DNA of 64,000 bases from Laguncularia racemosa (GCA_037954665.1 JBBMOL010000286.1:434001-498000), one strand, 5' to 3'. Positions 32,791 to 46,136 are shown, counted from the first letter of the stretch. Translations and numbers: made by a program. The notes: generated by a model not told the origin, from the letters alone.

Positions 32791-33613
32791 AGAGAGATAT
32801 AGATATATCAACTATTAATTAGTTTAGTAAACTTTAAAGAAAATAACTTTAAATAATTTATTTTCTAAGTATTTAGATAATAATTTAATAAAATAATATT
32901 ATTACAAGCCAACCAAATTTTCGTAAGTAATAATCATTGGCTTGCCTCTACCTACCAAAAAGATTATGTATATGAGGAATAAAAAAGTATACCTTTATTC
33001 ATCACTTTTATAATATGTCAAAACAAATCAAAAACGTGAAAGGATCTGCAATTTTCTTACTTAGACCAAAGGTCTTCAATTTATTTATGATTTTATTTTA
33101 TTACGCTTAATTAGAAAAAAAAATGTGTATTAATTTTGGGTTCCGTTAATGACTTCTCAGGTTATATATTAAGGACTATATTAATATATATAATGATTGG
33201 AAGGATTGCAAGTGCCTTTTTCAAATTAAAAAAAAAAAAGTGCCCCTTATCACCATGAACATATTCCATTGTAAATGCTGAAATCCTCAAAATGCTAAGC
33301 TATTCTCCCAAAAAGAAGTTAAATTTCTGTCTTCTCTGACAACATACGTAAAGCAAAACCAGTAACATATAATTTCTGCTTCCTATTTATTGGACAGCCT
33401 AAAGATTATGTGGCATTTGAATTGCTTTGTCATGTTGCTACTGAAAAGGATAGTGAGATTCCTTGCCGGAAGCTTTTCGTGAAATAATCCAAGGCGACAA
33501 GTCCCCTTAGGATATAGTCCATTCATCTTTCTTTTGCTTGGCCCGAATAATATCACGGCAAGAAAAGACATTTCCTTTCGATTTTCCCTTTCATTCTTAG
33601 AGAGGGTGAATAC

Positions 33614-33652
<39 letters not shown>

Positions 33653-36279
33653 GCAAGATAAAAAATGGCAATTCGTTTTTAACTTTTAAAAACTATTCCA
33701 TGCTTCATATTCTCTTTTGTTTTTACCGTGACGTGGAGACGGTTTATAATCTATGAGATTCCTAAAACAAAATCGATAGCTTGTAAATAATTGGTGTTAC
33801 TTCTATTTAAAAGGCTTCTTTATCTTTTTCTTTTTTTAACATAGAAAGATACATATTCACTGAACATGATTATTATCGTTTACAGCATTTATTAATTTGA
33901 ATTTGGATTCTATTAATGAATAATCCAACTGTGTGTAGTGTACGAGGGGAAAAAATTACTGAATTGAATTTTCCAAGGTTGACTAGAAAATTTACAATAA
34001 GTAATTGCATTAAAAATATATTTTTTTTTCTTTTTTGACTTCTTAACAAATGTGCCTCGAGGATAGGATTCACATTTTCCAAATAAAAATATTATTTAGC
34101 TTTATGTATTTTCTTTCGAACTTTTAGAATGTAGTTTTAAAAATAGATTTTAGGGAATATTTCCAAATTAATGATGCATTGAACATATATTTATTGATGA
34201 GTTGTACTTACAATTACAAGAGATATGGTTTTCGTAGGTGTAATATAATTACATTTAGTCAAGAGAGAGGATATACCATTATAATGAGTTATGGGATAAA
34301 GAGGGCCTTAGATTTTCATATCTATGTATCATGAAAGTTTCGTCTAAGAGCATTCTGTTTGGCACTTAAACACTTTATATACCGAAAATCCGTAAAAAGA
34401 AATCCTTGCAAAAAATCAAGCAATGATCTATTTGGATTTAGGGCTATAGGATAATAAAGTTGTATTTTTATAGTGGAATATGCTGGAAAATAAGTAACAT
34501 ATGTATGAATGGATACGGCACACTACACTGTAAAGATGAACTAGGTTTGAGTAATTTATAAGTTTGATATTATGTAAAATACTAGAAACAATTGAATATG
34601 TTAAAGACGAATTACTACGATCCATGGATCTTAATAACATTTGTATGCGACAATCTTTAGCAGATTGATAAGTAGGGGGTTGTTTGCTACAATTTAAAGA
34701 GATCCATAAAAACTAAAAATTAAGAAAGAAAGAAAAAATTACTATATCCATCATCAAAAGAGGTTAACAAAAATCGAGATTCAACTCTAAAACAAGGATA
34801 AAATAGAAAATAAATAACATATTAATTGAAATAGCTACTCTAGTCTCAAACTAATTCTAAGTCTAGAAACCATGTAACTGTTCGGAGGACACCTTCGAGT
34901 CATATGGATGGGACGTCGGATGCTACAGATCTCAGTAGCATTACTTATGTCTTGTGGACATCATATGGAGGTATGCGGATACCAGGCTACGACTCCGCAC
35001 ATTTTGTCCCTTTTCTCTACAAAAACGCATCAAGCCTTTTGCTTTAGGTCTTAAGTTTAAGTCCAGATTACCCTTCTACCACAATCTTATAAGAACTAGA
35101 TTGTCTTACAAGTCCTCCCGCATTAAACAAAAATCGAATCGCTATAATAATGCCATCAAACTAAACATGTAAGTTAACAAATAATCTACATTTGATCCGA
35201 TATCATGCACTATATCAATATGCCTGCCTCATCAGAATTAGATGATCATACACCACTATAATGAAATAACCTCATAAATTTTCTTCATAAGATGTTTCAT
35301 ATGACCTTATGGTGATCCTGCAAGTAATAACTCATTTACAATAAATTATTGGATTTGCTCTCATTCTTAGGTTCAATATCGATGGATGATTCTTGAACTT
35401 ACGGCCCATCTAACCATTAACACTCTATCTCGTCTAATTTTAGCTCAATGGATTTTATCATTAACTTGTATATGGCTTTTTTTTTTTTTCTACTAATCGC
35501 CTTTGCATCTATCACTTATCACATCTACTTCCTATTGTACTTGCTCTTTGTGCATGCTCGCAATATAACCTCTCGGTCTTTAATGAAACAATATGAGTTC
35601 TTTTATGGTCATGTATCACTTAACGATACAATTGTCATGGCCGACCCTAACTTAAATGATAATCATCAAGTACAGCTACATCACATAATCTTATCTTGAC
35701 AAGCATTGTCAATATAAAAGGCTATTCTCACTTGTTTTATTACTCGGATTACCTCATGTGTAGCAAATCAATTCATAAGGACATGGATTCTCATTTATAG
35801 TTATTTTTAACTTTTCTAGAGCAAATTAAAAAATTGGATTATAATGACTATTGTCAATGAGCACATCATATATATTTCCCTGAATTATGCAAAATGTGCT
35901 AAAATCATTTTTCATCATCTCATCAATCAAGAATTTAAACATTTAATAAAATTTTCAATTTTTTTTCCACAATTGCATCACACACCGATAAATTAATTCC
36001 ATCTCCATTGAGTTGCACCAAAGTTTCACACAACCAACAAATCTACTAACCAATGGTTCATTAAAAATTTCTAGCCTCAACACAAATTTCTATAATTTAA
36101 TGTGTTTCATGTTTTTAGTCATTGGGGTACCTCAATTGTTTCCTTACCTACAAATAGCTAATGTTAAACTCTTGATGTTAGCAATTTCTCTTGAGTTTTT
36201 TTTTTTCTTGAGCTGTGATTTACTAAAATATAGCCTTAAATTGCGTTCCTTAATAACCTTCCTAAAAAAATAAATGTAA
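32791..36279. other. AT-rich DNA without recognisable gene
   Basis: No ORF above about 85 codons and none resembling a known family. It holds an (AT)n/(CATA)n run at 33612-33652 and several poly-T tracts. 34860-35300 is less AT-rich and in style resembles LTR sequence (for example catatggatgggacgtcggatgctacag), but I find no partner copy in the window. It may be a solo or diverged LTR, or the pol-side remainder of the degenerate gypsy element to the right. Confidence 0.5.
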
Positions 36280-36559
36280 GGCTTCTATGTCTACATAGCA
36301 TAGTCACACTAACATCAACATACACTAAGCCTCTACAAAACCTGCTATCTTAGGATTTCATGGGACAAGGGGGTTGTAGTCTATCCAGCTATTTTTTCTC
36401 TTCCTCATCCAGCTTATCTTCTACCATTTCGGCAGTTAGACACTCTTTGTTCACGCATTCCACAACCTTGTAATTGTAATAACACTTCAAATTTAAAACT
36501 TTTCTCCTTTATCTTGCCTTTTTCTTTGTGGTGGACTTGAGGATCTACTACTCTCTATC

Positions 36560-36995
36560 TAATGCAAAGCAAAGCTCAAGAAACCATGCTAGATGCAGCA
36601 ACTGTGAGAGGAAGAGAGTGGAGAAGTGTGGATGAATGAATGTAGGCCAACACAACCACAAACACACCCGTGTTGGGGGGCATGTCAAAGGAGCATGGGC
36701 ACAAACACACCCATGCTAGGAGATGTGTCAATGGGCATGCCAAAGTGTGCAATGAGAAAACTCCACAAAATGATACATGGGCTTCTACACACCGGTGCTG
36801 AAGACCATGCTAAACCACATTAACAAATTAGTGAAGGATGTTTAGGGTTTTTATATAGTTCTCTTTCTGTTTTTAGGGATTATCTTATCATATACGACAC
36901 TTTGAAACATTCTTGAGAGAGAGTTTGTCACTTTATTTGATTCATGTGATCAATCATCGATTGATCTTGTGTTTTCACGCTACTATGTTACATTA
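36560..36995 (+). repeat. 5' LTR of the gag-protease element
   Basis: Starts TAATGCAAAGCAAAGC (TGATAC in the other copy) and ends ATGTTACATTA. It contains the acacacccgtgtt / gcatgtc repeats at about 36650-36810. Confidence 0.8.
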
Positions 36996-36997
36996 AT

Positions 36998-37009
36998 TTG
37001 TATTAGAGT
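36998..37009 (+). other. Primer binding site, gag-protease element
   Basis: ttgtattagagt two bases after the LTR, 9 to 10 of 12 bases of the tRNA-iMet site with transitions typical of decay. Confidence 0.6.
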
Positions 37010-37027
37010 GGGGAAATTCTTGCAACG

Positions 37028-38900
37028 ATGTCAGGAGACGGTATTTTAGGAGGTGATCATGTTCTAAATGTTGCTTAGGATGTGGAAGCCCTACGAACTA
37101 ATGTCTAGGCTCAAAGGGCAGTGTTGAATAACATAGACCAGAGATTCCAACATTTAGAACAGCGCTTTGATGAACTGATTAAGTATTTCGATGTGATGGG
37201 ATCCAATGCCAATAGAGATAAGAATGGCGATAGAATGCAACCAACGGTAGAGCATGCGTGCGGTGATCCTGTTGTCAAACCTGTAGTTACAAATCATGGG
37301 TTACAAATGTATGAGAATGATTTGGAAGAGGAAGACCATGTGTTGTTTGAAGAGGAACAGCCACGTAGAAGAGGTGGTGGTGGTGGTGGTGGTGGTGGTG
37401 GTAGATATAGGATGAACAATTATGGGATTGATTATGGAGACAATGGAGAATTCAAGCTGAAAGTCGACATTCCTAGCTTTAACAATAATTTAAATATTGA
37501 ATATATTATTGATTAGATTACTAAAATTGATAGATTTTTTTAATATATGGAAATTTCTGAGGGAAAGAGGGTGAAGTTAATAGCTTGTAGACTGAAAGGG
37601 GGTGCTTCAACTTGGTGGGAGAGACTCCAAAGCAGGAAGTATCATGAGGGTAAACAACTAGTGAGAACCTGATATAGGATGTAGTTTTTGCAATGTGATT
37701 TCCTACCTCCCGATTATAAGCAAATGCTATTTTAGCAATATGAACGGTATTGCTAGGAGTAGAGGACTGCACATGAATATACCACTGAATTCTTGCGGTT
37801 AACTAAGAGGAATGATCTAAGGGAAAGTGAGGATTAACAAGTAGCTAGATACTTTGATGGTTTGAAATTACAGATTCAGGATAAAATTAGGGTACATGTT
37901 CTGCATAATTTGAATGGGGCTAAAAATATAGCTCTTAGGGCAAAATTGATGTTGCAGGAGAAGAATAGTAGATTTAATGGTAGTAGTAGTAGATTCAAGG
38001 TTGAAAGTTTGAATAAACCCATGGTTGAGGAGAGTAAGATTACCTCATAGATGCAAGGAGGAGATAGTGATAACAAAGAAGAGAAAACATCAAGCAAGAA
38101 ACCAGCTGAGACGAAGGACATATAAAGACTGAACAACCCTTATGCAAAGCCTATATTAAGAAAGTGTTACTGTTGTAATCAACCAAGCCATTGGTCTAAT
38201 GAGTGTCCCAACATAAGAGGGGTTAACTTAGTAAAGAGAGATGAAGAGGATGGAATTCATTGTGAGCCTGATGGGGGTGATGAGTACTATAAGGATGAAG
38301 ATGACTATGATTAGTAGGCCTACATAATCAGGAAATTGATGCTAGCACTAAAGTGAGAGGAACAAACTCGGTGGCGTCAGTTGTTTCGTACCAAATGCAC
38401 AATTGATAGAAGGATCTTTAAATTAATAGCATATGGCGGTAGTTGTGAAAATATCATAGGCAAAGAAGCCGTGCAAGCATTGCAAGTACCAATCGAAAAG
38501 CATCCCAATCTATATACCATTGGATAGATTAAGGCAGTAGAGAAAATTAAGGTTAAAGAATGCTACAAAGTACCCTTCTCCTTTGGCAAATATCGGGATG
38601 AGGTATATTGTGATGTAGTGGATATAGATAACTATCACTTGTTGTTTGGTAGACCTTGGCAATATGATGTCAATGCCCAACATGTGAGTAAAGAGAATGT
38701 GTACAAATTTGAGAAAGATGGAGTGAAGTTTACTCTCTTGCCCTTGAAGTTAGCGAATGGTTCTAAACTTTCTAAGGTAGAGGGACATTCATTCCTCACA
38801 ATTAAGCAATCGAAAAAGGAGATGGAGGATACTATAAGGGAATCTAAAATTGTACATGCATCGAGTGTGAAACAAGTACTACTAGCAAAGGTGTGAGGCA
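37028..38900 (+). pseudogene. Gag and protease, gag-protease element
   Basis: The ATG at 37028 (MSGDGILGGDHVLNVA, then TAG). An N-terminal coiled-coil-like segment follows (VLNNIDQRFQHLEQRFDELI), then a glycine run made by (GGT)n at 37373-37401, and capsid blocks (VDIPSFNNNLNIEYIID, RLKGGASTWWERLQ, RYFDGLKLQIQDKI). The zinc knuckle CYCCNQPSHWSNEC near 38170 has intact CX2CX4HX4C ligands. The protease is near 38420: AYGGSCENIIGKEAV, where the catalytic Asp is Tyr, ending YHLLFGRPWQYD near 38640. Most stops are TAG. The motif set (GGSCEN, LFGRPWQ) is shared with CRM- and Galadriel-like chromoviruses; I cannot decide between them. Confidence 0.8.
37373..37401 (+). repeat. (GGT)n run encoding poly-Gly in gag
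   Basis: About ten GGT codons in frame give a run of ten Gly between an acidic linker and the capsid domain. Confidence 0.9.
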
Positions 38901-38909
38901 AGATAGGAT

Positions 38910-39175
38910 AAACCAATGCCAAGTACAAAGCAACAGTAGATAAACATCGTAGGAAGAAGTTGTTCTCAGTAGGTGATCAAGTGATGGTGTTCCTGCGAAG
39001 GGAGAGATTTCTAGTTGGAAAATATAACAAACTACAGTCCAAGAAGTATGGTCCATACCAAATTGTGTAAAAAATTAATGACAATGTTTATGTGGTTGGA
39101 TTGCCCAATAGTATAGGCATTTTAAAGGCGTTTAATGTAGCTGATATATTCCCATTTTATTTAGACGTATACCTT
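38910..39175 (+). pseudogene. Integrase C-terminal segment, gag-protease element
   Basis: Directly after the protease tail and a TGA at 38896, the frame reads YKATVDKHRRKKLFSVGDQV, MVFLRRERFLVGKYNKLQSK, KKYGPYQIV, and NVYVVGLPNS..FNVADIFPFY. This is the GPY/F-type end of a gypsy integrase. Its fusion to the protease marks the joint of the large internal deletion, near 38880-38920. One stop near 39068. Confidence 0.8.
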
Positions 39176-39207
39176 AGTACCTAGAAGAGAACTTGAGGTC
39201 AAATTCT

Positions 39208-39224
39208 TCTCAGGTGGGAGAGAA
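39208..39224 (+). other. Polypurine tract, gag-protease element
   Basis: caggtgggagagaa directly before the LTR start TGATACAAAGC. Confidence 0.75.
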
Positions 39225-39636
39225 TGATACAAAGCAAAGCCCAAGAAACATGCTAGATGGAGCAACCATGCAAGGAAGCGTGGAGGAACGCATGCAGGCC
39301 AACATGGGCACAAACATGCCCATGTCAAAGGAGCACGAGCACAAACACACCTATGCTAGGAGGCATGTCAGTGGGTGTGCCAAGGTGTGCAACAAGAAAA
39401 CTCCACATAATAATACACGAGCTTCCACACACCCATGCTAAAGACTTTGCTGAACCACATTGACAAATTAGTGAAAGATATCTAAGGTTTTTATATAGTT
39501 CTCTTTTTGTTTTTAAGGATTATCTTATCATATACTACACTTTGAGACGTTTTTTTAGAGAGAGTTTGTCACTTTCTTTGATTTATGTAATCAATTATCA
39601 ATTGATCTTGTATTTTCACGTTATTACGTTGTGTCA
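39225..39636 (+). repeat. 3' LTR of the gag-protease element
   Basis: 412 bp, TGATACAAAGC to TTGTGTCA, followed by the second ctatc. It is about 85 percent alike to the left copy by eye. Confidence 0.85.
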
Positions 39637-40262
39637 CTATCTCCTCCTTTTGCTCCTCCTTGCTACTGATGTTAGATCTCAAATCCCATATATGATACTC
39701 AAATAGCCCCTTAGCAACGGCTATCACTTTGGAGACATTTTCTATCCTCCCTTGTTTTTAGACTAATCTAGCTTAGGGTTCCTCCAAAAACATGATGAGA
39801 CCGTTATTTAAGCTGAGTTTCAGGATTTCTAATATGAGTTTTGAATCTAATACGTATTACTTGAACCGGTTTCTGAACTCTCAAAAAATATGGCTAGGAG
39901 ATAATCTCATTGGACCTTGACCTTCACCAATCTATAGTTGAATCTTCCATGTACAAGGCTATAGTTTGTACTCTTCTTACATCGTCCACAAATCCAATTT
40001 ACCCTGAAGTACTCTTTAACTCCCTATAAGAAATTGTTGACTCTTCTATGGGCCTACATTCTCATAAAATACTCTAACTCGAATACATCTACCCATGGAG
40101 CTGCCTAAATGGTTATTAAATTAGCCTCAGCTGCCCTACAAGCGACCAAGTAGATCCTAAGATCCTCTATTTCCTTCGTTAGAGCCACAACAACTGCATT
40201 CGTTCATCCTTCGCACACCTCTGCCCCTAGCTTCCATTTGAGAGTGTTCCCGTATGCCATTT

Positions 40263-43200
40263 AGGCACTTCCAAGGCTAACCAAAAGTGTAATGTCAACG
40301 TTATTCACAATGCCCGCAAGTTACAGAGAGGGAAACTAACTATGCGGGATCTTTTAATTGTTGGACTTGATTGCTCTAAATACATACATATATATATATA
40401 GATATTATGCTCCAATTGCAAACACCCCTTAAGTATTAAGACTTCCAAAGCTATTTACCCTTTTCTTCAATTTCTCTTACTTCTTTATCTGAAAATACAC
40501 AAGACATATTGGTGGTTTACCTCTTTCATTTTACAAGTAACACGTTAACTACACATTTCACATAATAGATAGAGTAGTTACACTATATCTTCCAGAAAAA
40601 AACATATTTACTTATCGAAACGAAAAAAATATATAATGTTTTCTTTTGCAGGAGTCAACTAGTGTGCATAATTTGTCCATAATGAGAATAACCAAATCCC
40701 CCTTTTAATATTCATCTTTTATAATCACTATTTTCATACTATTACAGTCATCTTTACTATTTTTATTTAATATCGTGGATCTCTTTTGTATAGCCAATAT
40801 AAGTTACAAATTATAAAAAAAAAATTAAATAAAAAAATTCCAAACATAATGACACTCCATATTTCAAATGACATATATAAGACGTAAAATAAATATATAT
40901 AATATACATACAAAGTTACACCCCCAAAAAAAAATAACAATGGGGAAAATAATAAAATTATATTTTTATTTTATCAAGTTGACCAGGTTGTCTAACTATT
41001 GCAGCAATGGAAGTCGTAGTTATATAGCAGAAATAATAAATCTCCTAGAGATCAAATACAGAAGTTTGGCTTATCTGTTCAAGTCAAACGTAAAAGACTA
41101 GAGCAAACGCAATCATATTTCCCACTGTGGGTGATAACATAATAACTTCTAATAATTATTTCTGTCTCGTTTCACTTAATTGCCTCCCTCACCCAAATTC
41201 AAATTTGACCGAGCATGTTTCAACAGATAGAATAAAGTTAAAGAATGTATTCAATCACATGATCATTATTTGGCCCAACCAAAAAAATAAATAAATAATT
41301 ACCACATTATCATTATATATTTAAAGCAAATCGATTATTTTCTGTAATTTATTGTGTCTTCATGTCAATATGTAGGACCTCTTACTCGATTTATATTGTC
41401 ACCACTTCATGTGTTATTTTTCTGGCTATTCCAGCTGGCAAACTTGTTTCATAGCTTTTTACTTACTTTTAAAGATTATAGTTCTGTGACTCTTCAATCT
41501 TTGGCCCTCTTCTGAATGTGTGTGGTCTCTTCTTATAAAAACAAGTAAAATTATTAACGCTAAGTTTATATGAATATATACAATTCACTTTCATTCATTT
41601 CATCGACCAATAATATAATAAATAAATATATTGAACTAGTTAATTACAACCCCGCGTTTTGCATGGATTTCATTTTAAAGTATATATATTTTATAAAAAT
41701 AATAGATTTACTTGAATGATTATCAAAATTAATATATTAACAATATATATTTATAATATTAATTTAAGTATGGTATGTTCAAGTCACTATTTAATTTGAA
41801 ATATTGGTTTTGTAATGGTCTTGCTATAGTTATACATCAAATAATTTAACATTTAAAAGAGTTATGACCATTAATGATTTTTCCATTTTTATATGAAATG
41901 TCATACAATCTAAAATGAGTTACAACTCATTAAATTAAATAAATGCAATATCATTTGTTAAGAGTTGTGTTATTTGGTATTAAATCATACAAAGATTGCA
42001 TTTGCATAAAGGACATATCTTTTCAATACATAATTAAAATAAAATGATTATTAATAGCATGAAAGGTTCAATTGATAAAGTTGAAAAAAGGCCACAAGTT
42101 TTTTATTAATGAAAACTTACAAATGACAAAATTTTCTAAAATCATTATAGTTTATACTTTTAGAAAATTTTATCATTATACTTTTTCATTAGCAATAGTT
42201 TTTGTAATTCTTTTTTATTATCTATAATTTGTTATTTTTATTACTTACACATGATCATATTCCTTGTGCAAAGAATAACAAAAGTTGCAATCTGATATAA
42301 ATTAATATAAAATGACATAATTCTAAAGATTTATATAGAGCTATATCTCTTCTAAATTACATAGCGTTTCACATATAAATTAGAAGAGGTTAATACCCCA
42401 AAGAAAATGCTTTTGCATAAAGCACATGTCTCTTCGACATATGATTAAAGAAAAAAAGAATTCGTTAATGGGCAAAGGGAATTTGTAATAAACAATAAAA
42501 AGTGATAAAAGTTAAAAATTAAAAATGACCAAAATTATTACTAATGAAAAGGAATAATATATATCATACTATTATTTAACTATATGTATACTGCTAAGGC
42601 AAAAGGCACACGTTTGGTGACTTAGATATTTATAAGTTTTTATTTATCAATGTTTTTTTTTTTTCCTAACAACTGCATTTTACTTGCATTTGAAACCCCA
42701 CCCCACTACTCCTATTCTTCCACCCCATCTCCTAAACGACCGAACCACTCACGGATGAGTAAAAATTACTAAAATGCAGGCAGTTAATTTCCCATGTAGA
42801 GATAAGTTGTTCCTTTTAGTCAAATAGGTAATAAAAAAAAAAAAAGTTAGTTTCTTCTTCCTGGCAAGAGAAGTAATGACATAGAATGCTCTACACAAAT
42901 GCTTATCACTGTGTTCTTCCTATCTATTTACTTCTTTTAATTTTCACACTTGTATGGCAGGTGCATAATTGCTAGTACAAATATAATGCGTTAAAGTTTC
43001 GTATCACTATAATAGGATTTTTAGAAAATGATGCATCATTTAGAAAGATTTATAATTTTTTTTCAAAATATAGAAAAGAAATATTATTAATGTAAAGAGT
43101 TGTATTGCTTTATATCAAATTTTACAAAGGTTGCAACTGATCTTCACATCAATTGCCTAAAAAATACATATCACTTAAAAAAAAATCGAAATTATATGTA

Positions 43201-43472
43201 TAAAAGAATGTCTTAAACCACAATGCATTTTCTCATTTAAATATTCTCAAAATTAAAGTCCTTTTCATCCATGTAGCATACCCATGTTTATGTTCATATA
43301 TAGAAAGTCACGTGAACCTGAGGTAGTATTTACTCGTCTGTTTTTAAAGTTTGGAGTCTAATCTACAGAATGTAGAAGTTTTAAAACTTCAATCCCAGAA
43401 ATAGGGATTAGTTAGAAAATTTACAAGAAATAATATTTTGTTAGTATACCAGTGGTAAAAATACTCCATCAT
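40263..43472. other. AT-rich DNA without recognisable gene
   Basis: No convincing ORF. Visible structure: (TA)n near 40390; a hairpin with perfect 14-bp arms at 42128-42141 and 42158-42171, extended by three more pairs after one mismatch; poly-T at 42651-42665. 41640-41760 starts with accccgcgttttgcatgg, a string of the kind found at ends of old plant repeats. No target duplication was found. Confidence 0.5.
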
Positions 43473-46101
43473 TGTAACGACCCATTTACTAAGTCTGATT
43501 CTTAAATTTGTTCAACATTTCTATAACTATCCCTAGTACCTGAACTTGGATTGCTAATAGGTAGATTGCTATGCCATCTCTGAAATAGAAATAAGACAAA
43601 TTTGACTAATCCTGAACCTGTAACTCCAACCTATATGTAATTCTATAAACAACTTGTAAAATGGTGTTATTAGTGCTATCATTTCAAAATCAACATCATA
43701 TCTAAACACTTATACTTAAAATCTCCTATCACATGATATATATATCATTAGGATCTGCATTCCCAGTAAGTAGGCACAGCCTATAATTAATCCTATAGAC
43801 CTAAGTGGCATCAAAAAGATTACAAATCAAACCTTATACATACATATATTTACATTACAATCCAAAGATCGACACCCGTAGATCATATTTACAAGCAAAA
43901 CAACATCATATACAAGACATCCTATTACAAAATAACAGAGGTTCCAAAATAGAAACTAAAGGCCTATTTACCTCTATTGACGCTCTCCAAAAACCCAAGT
44001 CTCCAGCAACTTATTCTTCAGTACTTGTACTTGAGGTTAGCAAAACACTAATCCCTCAGTTTCTTAAGAAGCAAAGTGAGTACATAATCAAGCAACCCAG
44101 CAAATCAAACAATAAAACCACATAACAGTATCCAACAATATTATCAAATACTTCGGAAGTAACTACTCAAGTAAGCAAGTTTTCAACTCAAAGCTATACT
44201 TGCAGGAAACCCAGTTCAATTTCTTACATTTAAACATCACAATGATCTTATTTAATGAACTTTTCCTTATAATTACATTTTACCAAACTCATAACCTTTT
44301 CATTAGAGACCATTCCATGTCTCTCTGATTTACTCATAGGTCACAAATACTTTTCAATTCACCCGAGTAGAGTCTGTTAACCGATAAATAAACTACGCTT
44401 ATGTACTTTTCAAAACTTAATGTTTTCTCTACCAATTAAGACATCCTTATATACTCTTTTTAATTAGAAGCATTTGTTTCGCCTTTCACCTACCTTGAAC
44501 AAAAGGGGTGACCAAATCCCCATAGGTCATTGAACCAGGCTAGTTCGTCAACCATGCCTCAAACCTATCCAAGTCGACTCAAAGGTCATACTACAAACTT
44601 ACCGACAAGAAACAAGACTTTTCTTACATTAAGTGTTTTGGGTTAGTAGGTACTTACTGCCTAATCGCCATTCAATAAGCAAAAAATAACCGAGCATTAC
44701 ATCACAATCATAAAGCATTCAACAATTTATGTTCATTACATCGCATACAATCAGAAATAATACAATCAAATCCTACACCCAACTCTCATTCTAGGATTTC
44801 TAGAATATTCCATTTTTCTCATAATCCAACCATATCAAGACACACAACCAGCCATTAGCAATTCGATATAATTCAACAATCATCCTGCATTGATAAGAGT
44901 AAGTGATCGTATAGGGTAATTTCAACCAATAACAGGTAGTCTACATTATTAACCACTTGTACCTAAGAGATGAGTTAATGGGGTACTTACCTGAAACAAT
45001 ATATTCCAATCCAAACAGTTGCACCAGCCAAATTCCTATGTCCTGCTCACTCAACAGAAATACCTAAATCATTAGTATATTAATCAATTTTACTTCATTT
45101 ACTCTACTAAACCCTAAGTTGCTAATTCAATATTCGAAGCCCCTAAATTCTATCCTAACCTTATATAATCCACCCTTTTTCGGTAATATTTTATTCATAT
45201 ACATACGGGTATGTTACGTTCCATTATATATTAATGTAATTAAATTTTGATTCAGTTCGGTGTTGAATTGTATAGTTCTAAATTATCACGATTTTACACC
45301 GAACGCTCGCATTTTTGTTCTATAACTAACCTAAGCTTCTTAACATCATATTATACCTCAATGAACCTCAACTAAACATCAAATGCAACTAAACAAATCA
45401 AATTGCCCAATTTTGCTAATGATTAAATTCGGTCAAAATAAGGTAATTGACTTGAAAAATTCACTAAAAAAAAGAAAATGACTCATATTTGAAAAATTAT
45501 TAACTCGTTGATCTACTAAATCATGTAAGGATCTTATATACTAAAAATTACATAAAAACTACATCATTTGCCTTATTCATTTTCCAATTTAATTTCCGAC
45601 CAAAACAAGGCATTTCTTAAAGACCACATATTTTTTATTCAAATTTTACAAAAGTAGAATTACCATGTTAATATACATACAAAGTTATACCAAAATACCA
45701 AAAATCATAATTTTTCATCAACTTTTTTATATTTTTAACAAAAATAGGAAGTTTTAGGTATTACTAAGGGCAGCTCCATTCATCGGCCTCCAGCCACCAA
45801 TGTCGGTTGCCACTATGTCGGCTGGAATCCTCCTCCACCCAAAACCTTAACCCTAGCTTGGCCTAGCAGCAGCTTCACCATAACCCCTTCAATCGAACAA
45901 ACTAAATCATCCCCTATTTAATTATGATTTTTCTTCAAATTTTTGTTGCATCCTACTTCATTCTTGTTCTTCATCCTCCCCCGATAATTACATGTTGAAA
46001 TTTTCAATTGCAATTTACTTAGAAAACTCAAATGAAATGGAGAAAGTACTTTGGAATTTTGAATCCTCCCCCGCTTACCCCCCCCCACCCCTATTCTATA
46101 A

Positions 46102-46136
<35 letters not shown>

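Larger units (their letters stand above)
36560..39636 (+). mobile_element. Gag-protease-only Ty3/gypsy element with target duplication
   Basis: 3077 bp. LTRs are 36560-36995 and 39225-39636. The target duplication ctatc is at 36555-36559 and 39637-39641. Primer site and polypurine tract are in place. The interior runs from gag through zinc knuckle and protease and then jumps directly to the integrase C-terminal segment; RT, RNase H and the integrase core are absent. All remaining domains carry stops. A deletion derivative mobilised in trans is the simplest reading. An alternative is deletion after insertion. Confidence 0.88.
36280..40262 (-). pseudogene. Very degenerate Ty3/gypsy gag and protease start, split
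   Basis: Removing the element 36560-39636 and one ctatc joins two minus-strand pieces. Right piece, from an ATG near 40262: ALTKEIEDLRIYLVACRAAE, VNNFL.GVKEYFRVN, FVDDVRRVQTIALYMEDSTI, then WWRSRSNEI, the capsid blocks of a gypsy gag of the D-N-F-L-W / A-L-Y-L / W-W-R-R kind. Left piece: a lysine-rich linker, a broken knuckle (LKCYYNYKVVECVNK) with EDKLDEEEKK, then GLVYVDVSV leading into the protease. Many stops and frame changes. Nothing of RT or integrase is recognisable further left. Recognition is by pattern only. Confidence 0.55.

Noticed and set aside
34860..35300. Candidate solo LTR or gene promoter
   Set aside because: No TG/CA ends with a matching duplication and no second copy could be found in the window.
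43805..44125. 106-codon plus-strand ORF, with a similar short ORF at 54400-54609
   Set aside because: They occupy the same place in the two Tekay-2 LTRs, diverge with stops, and match no family. LTR sequence, not a gene.
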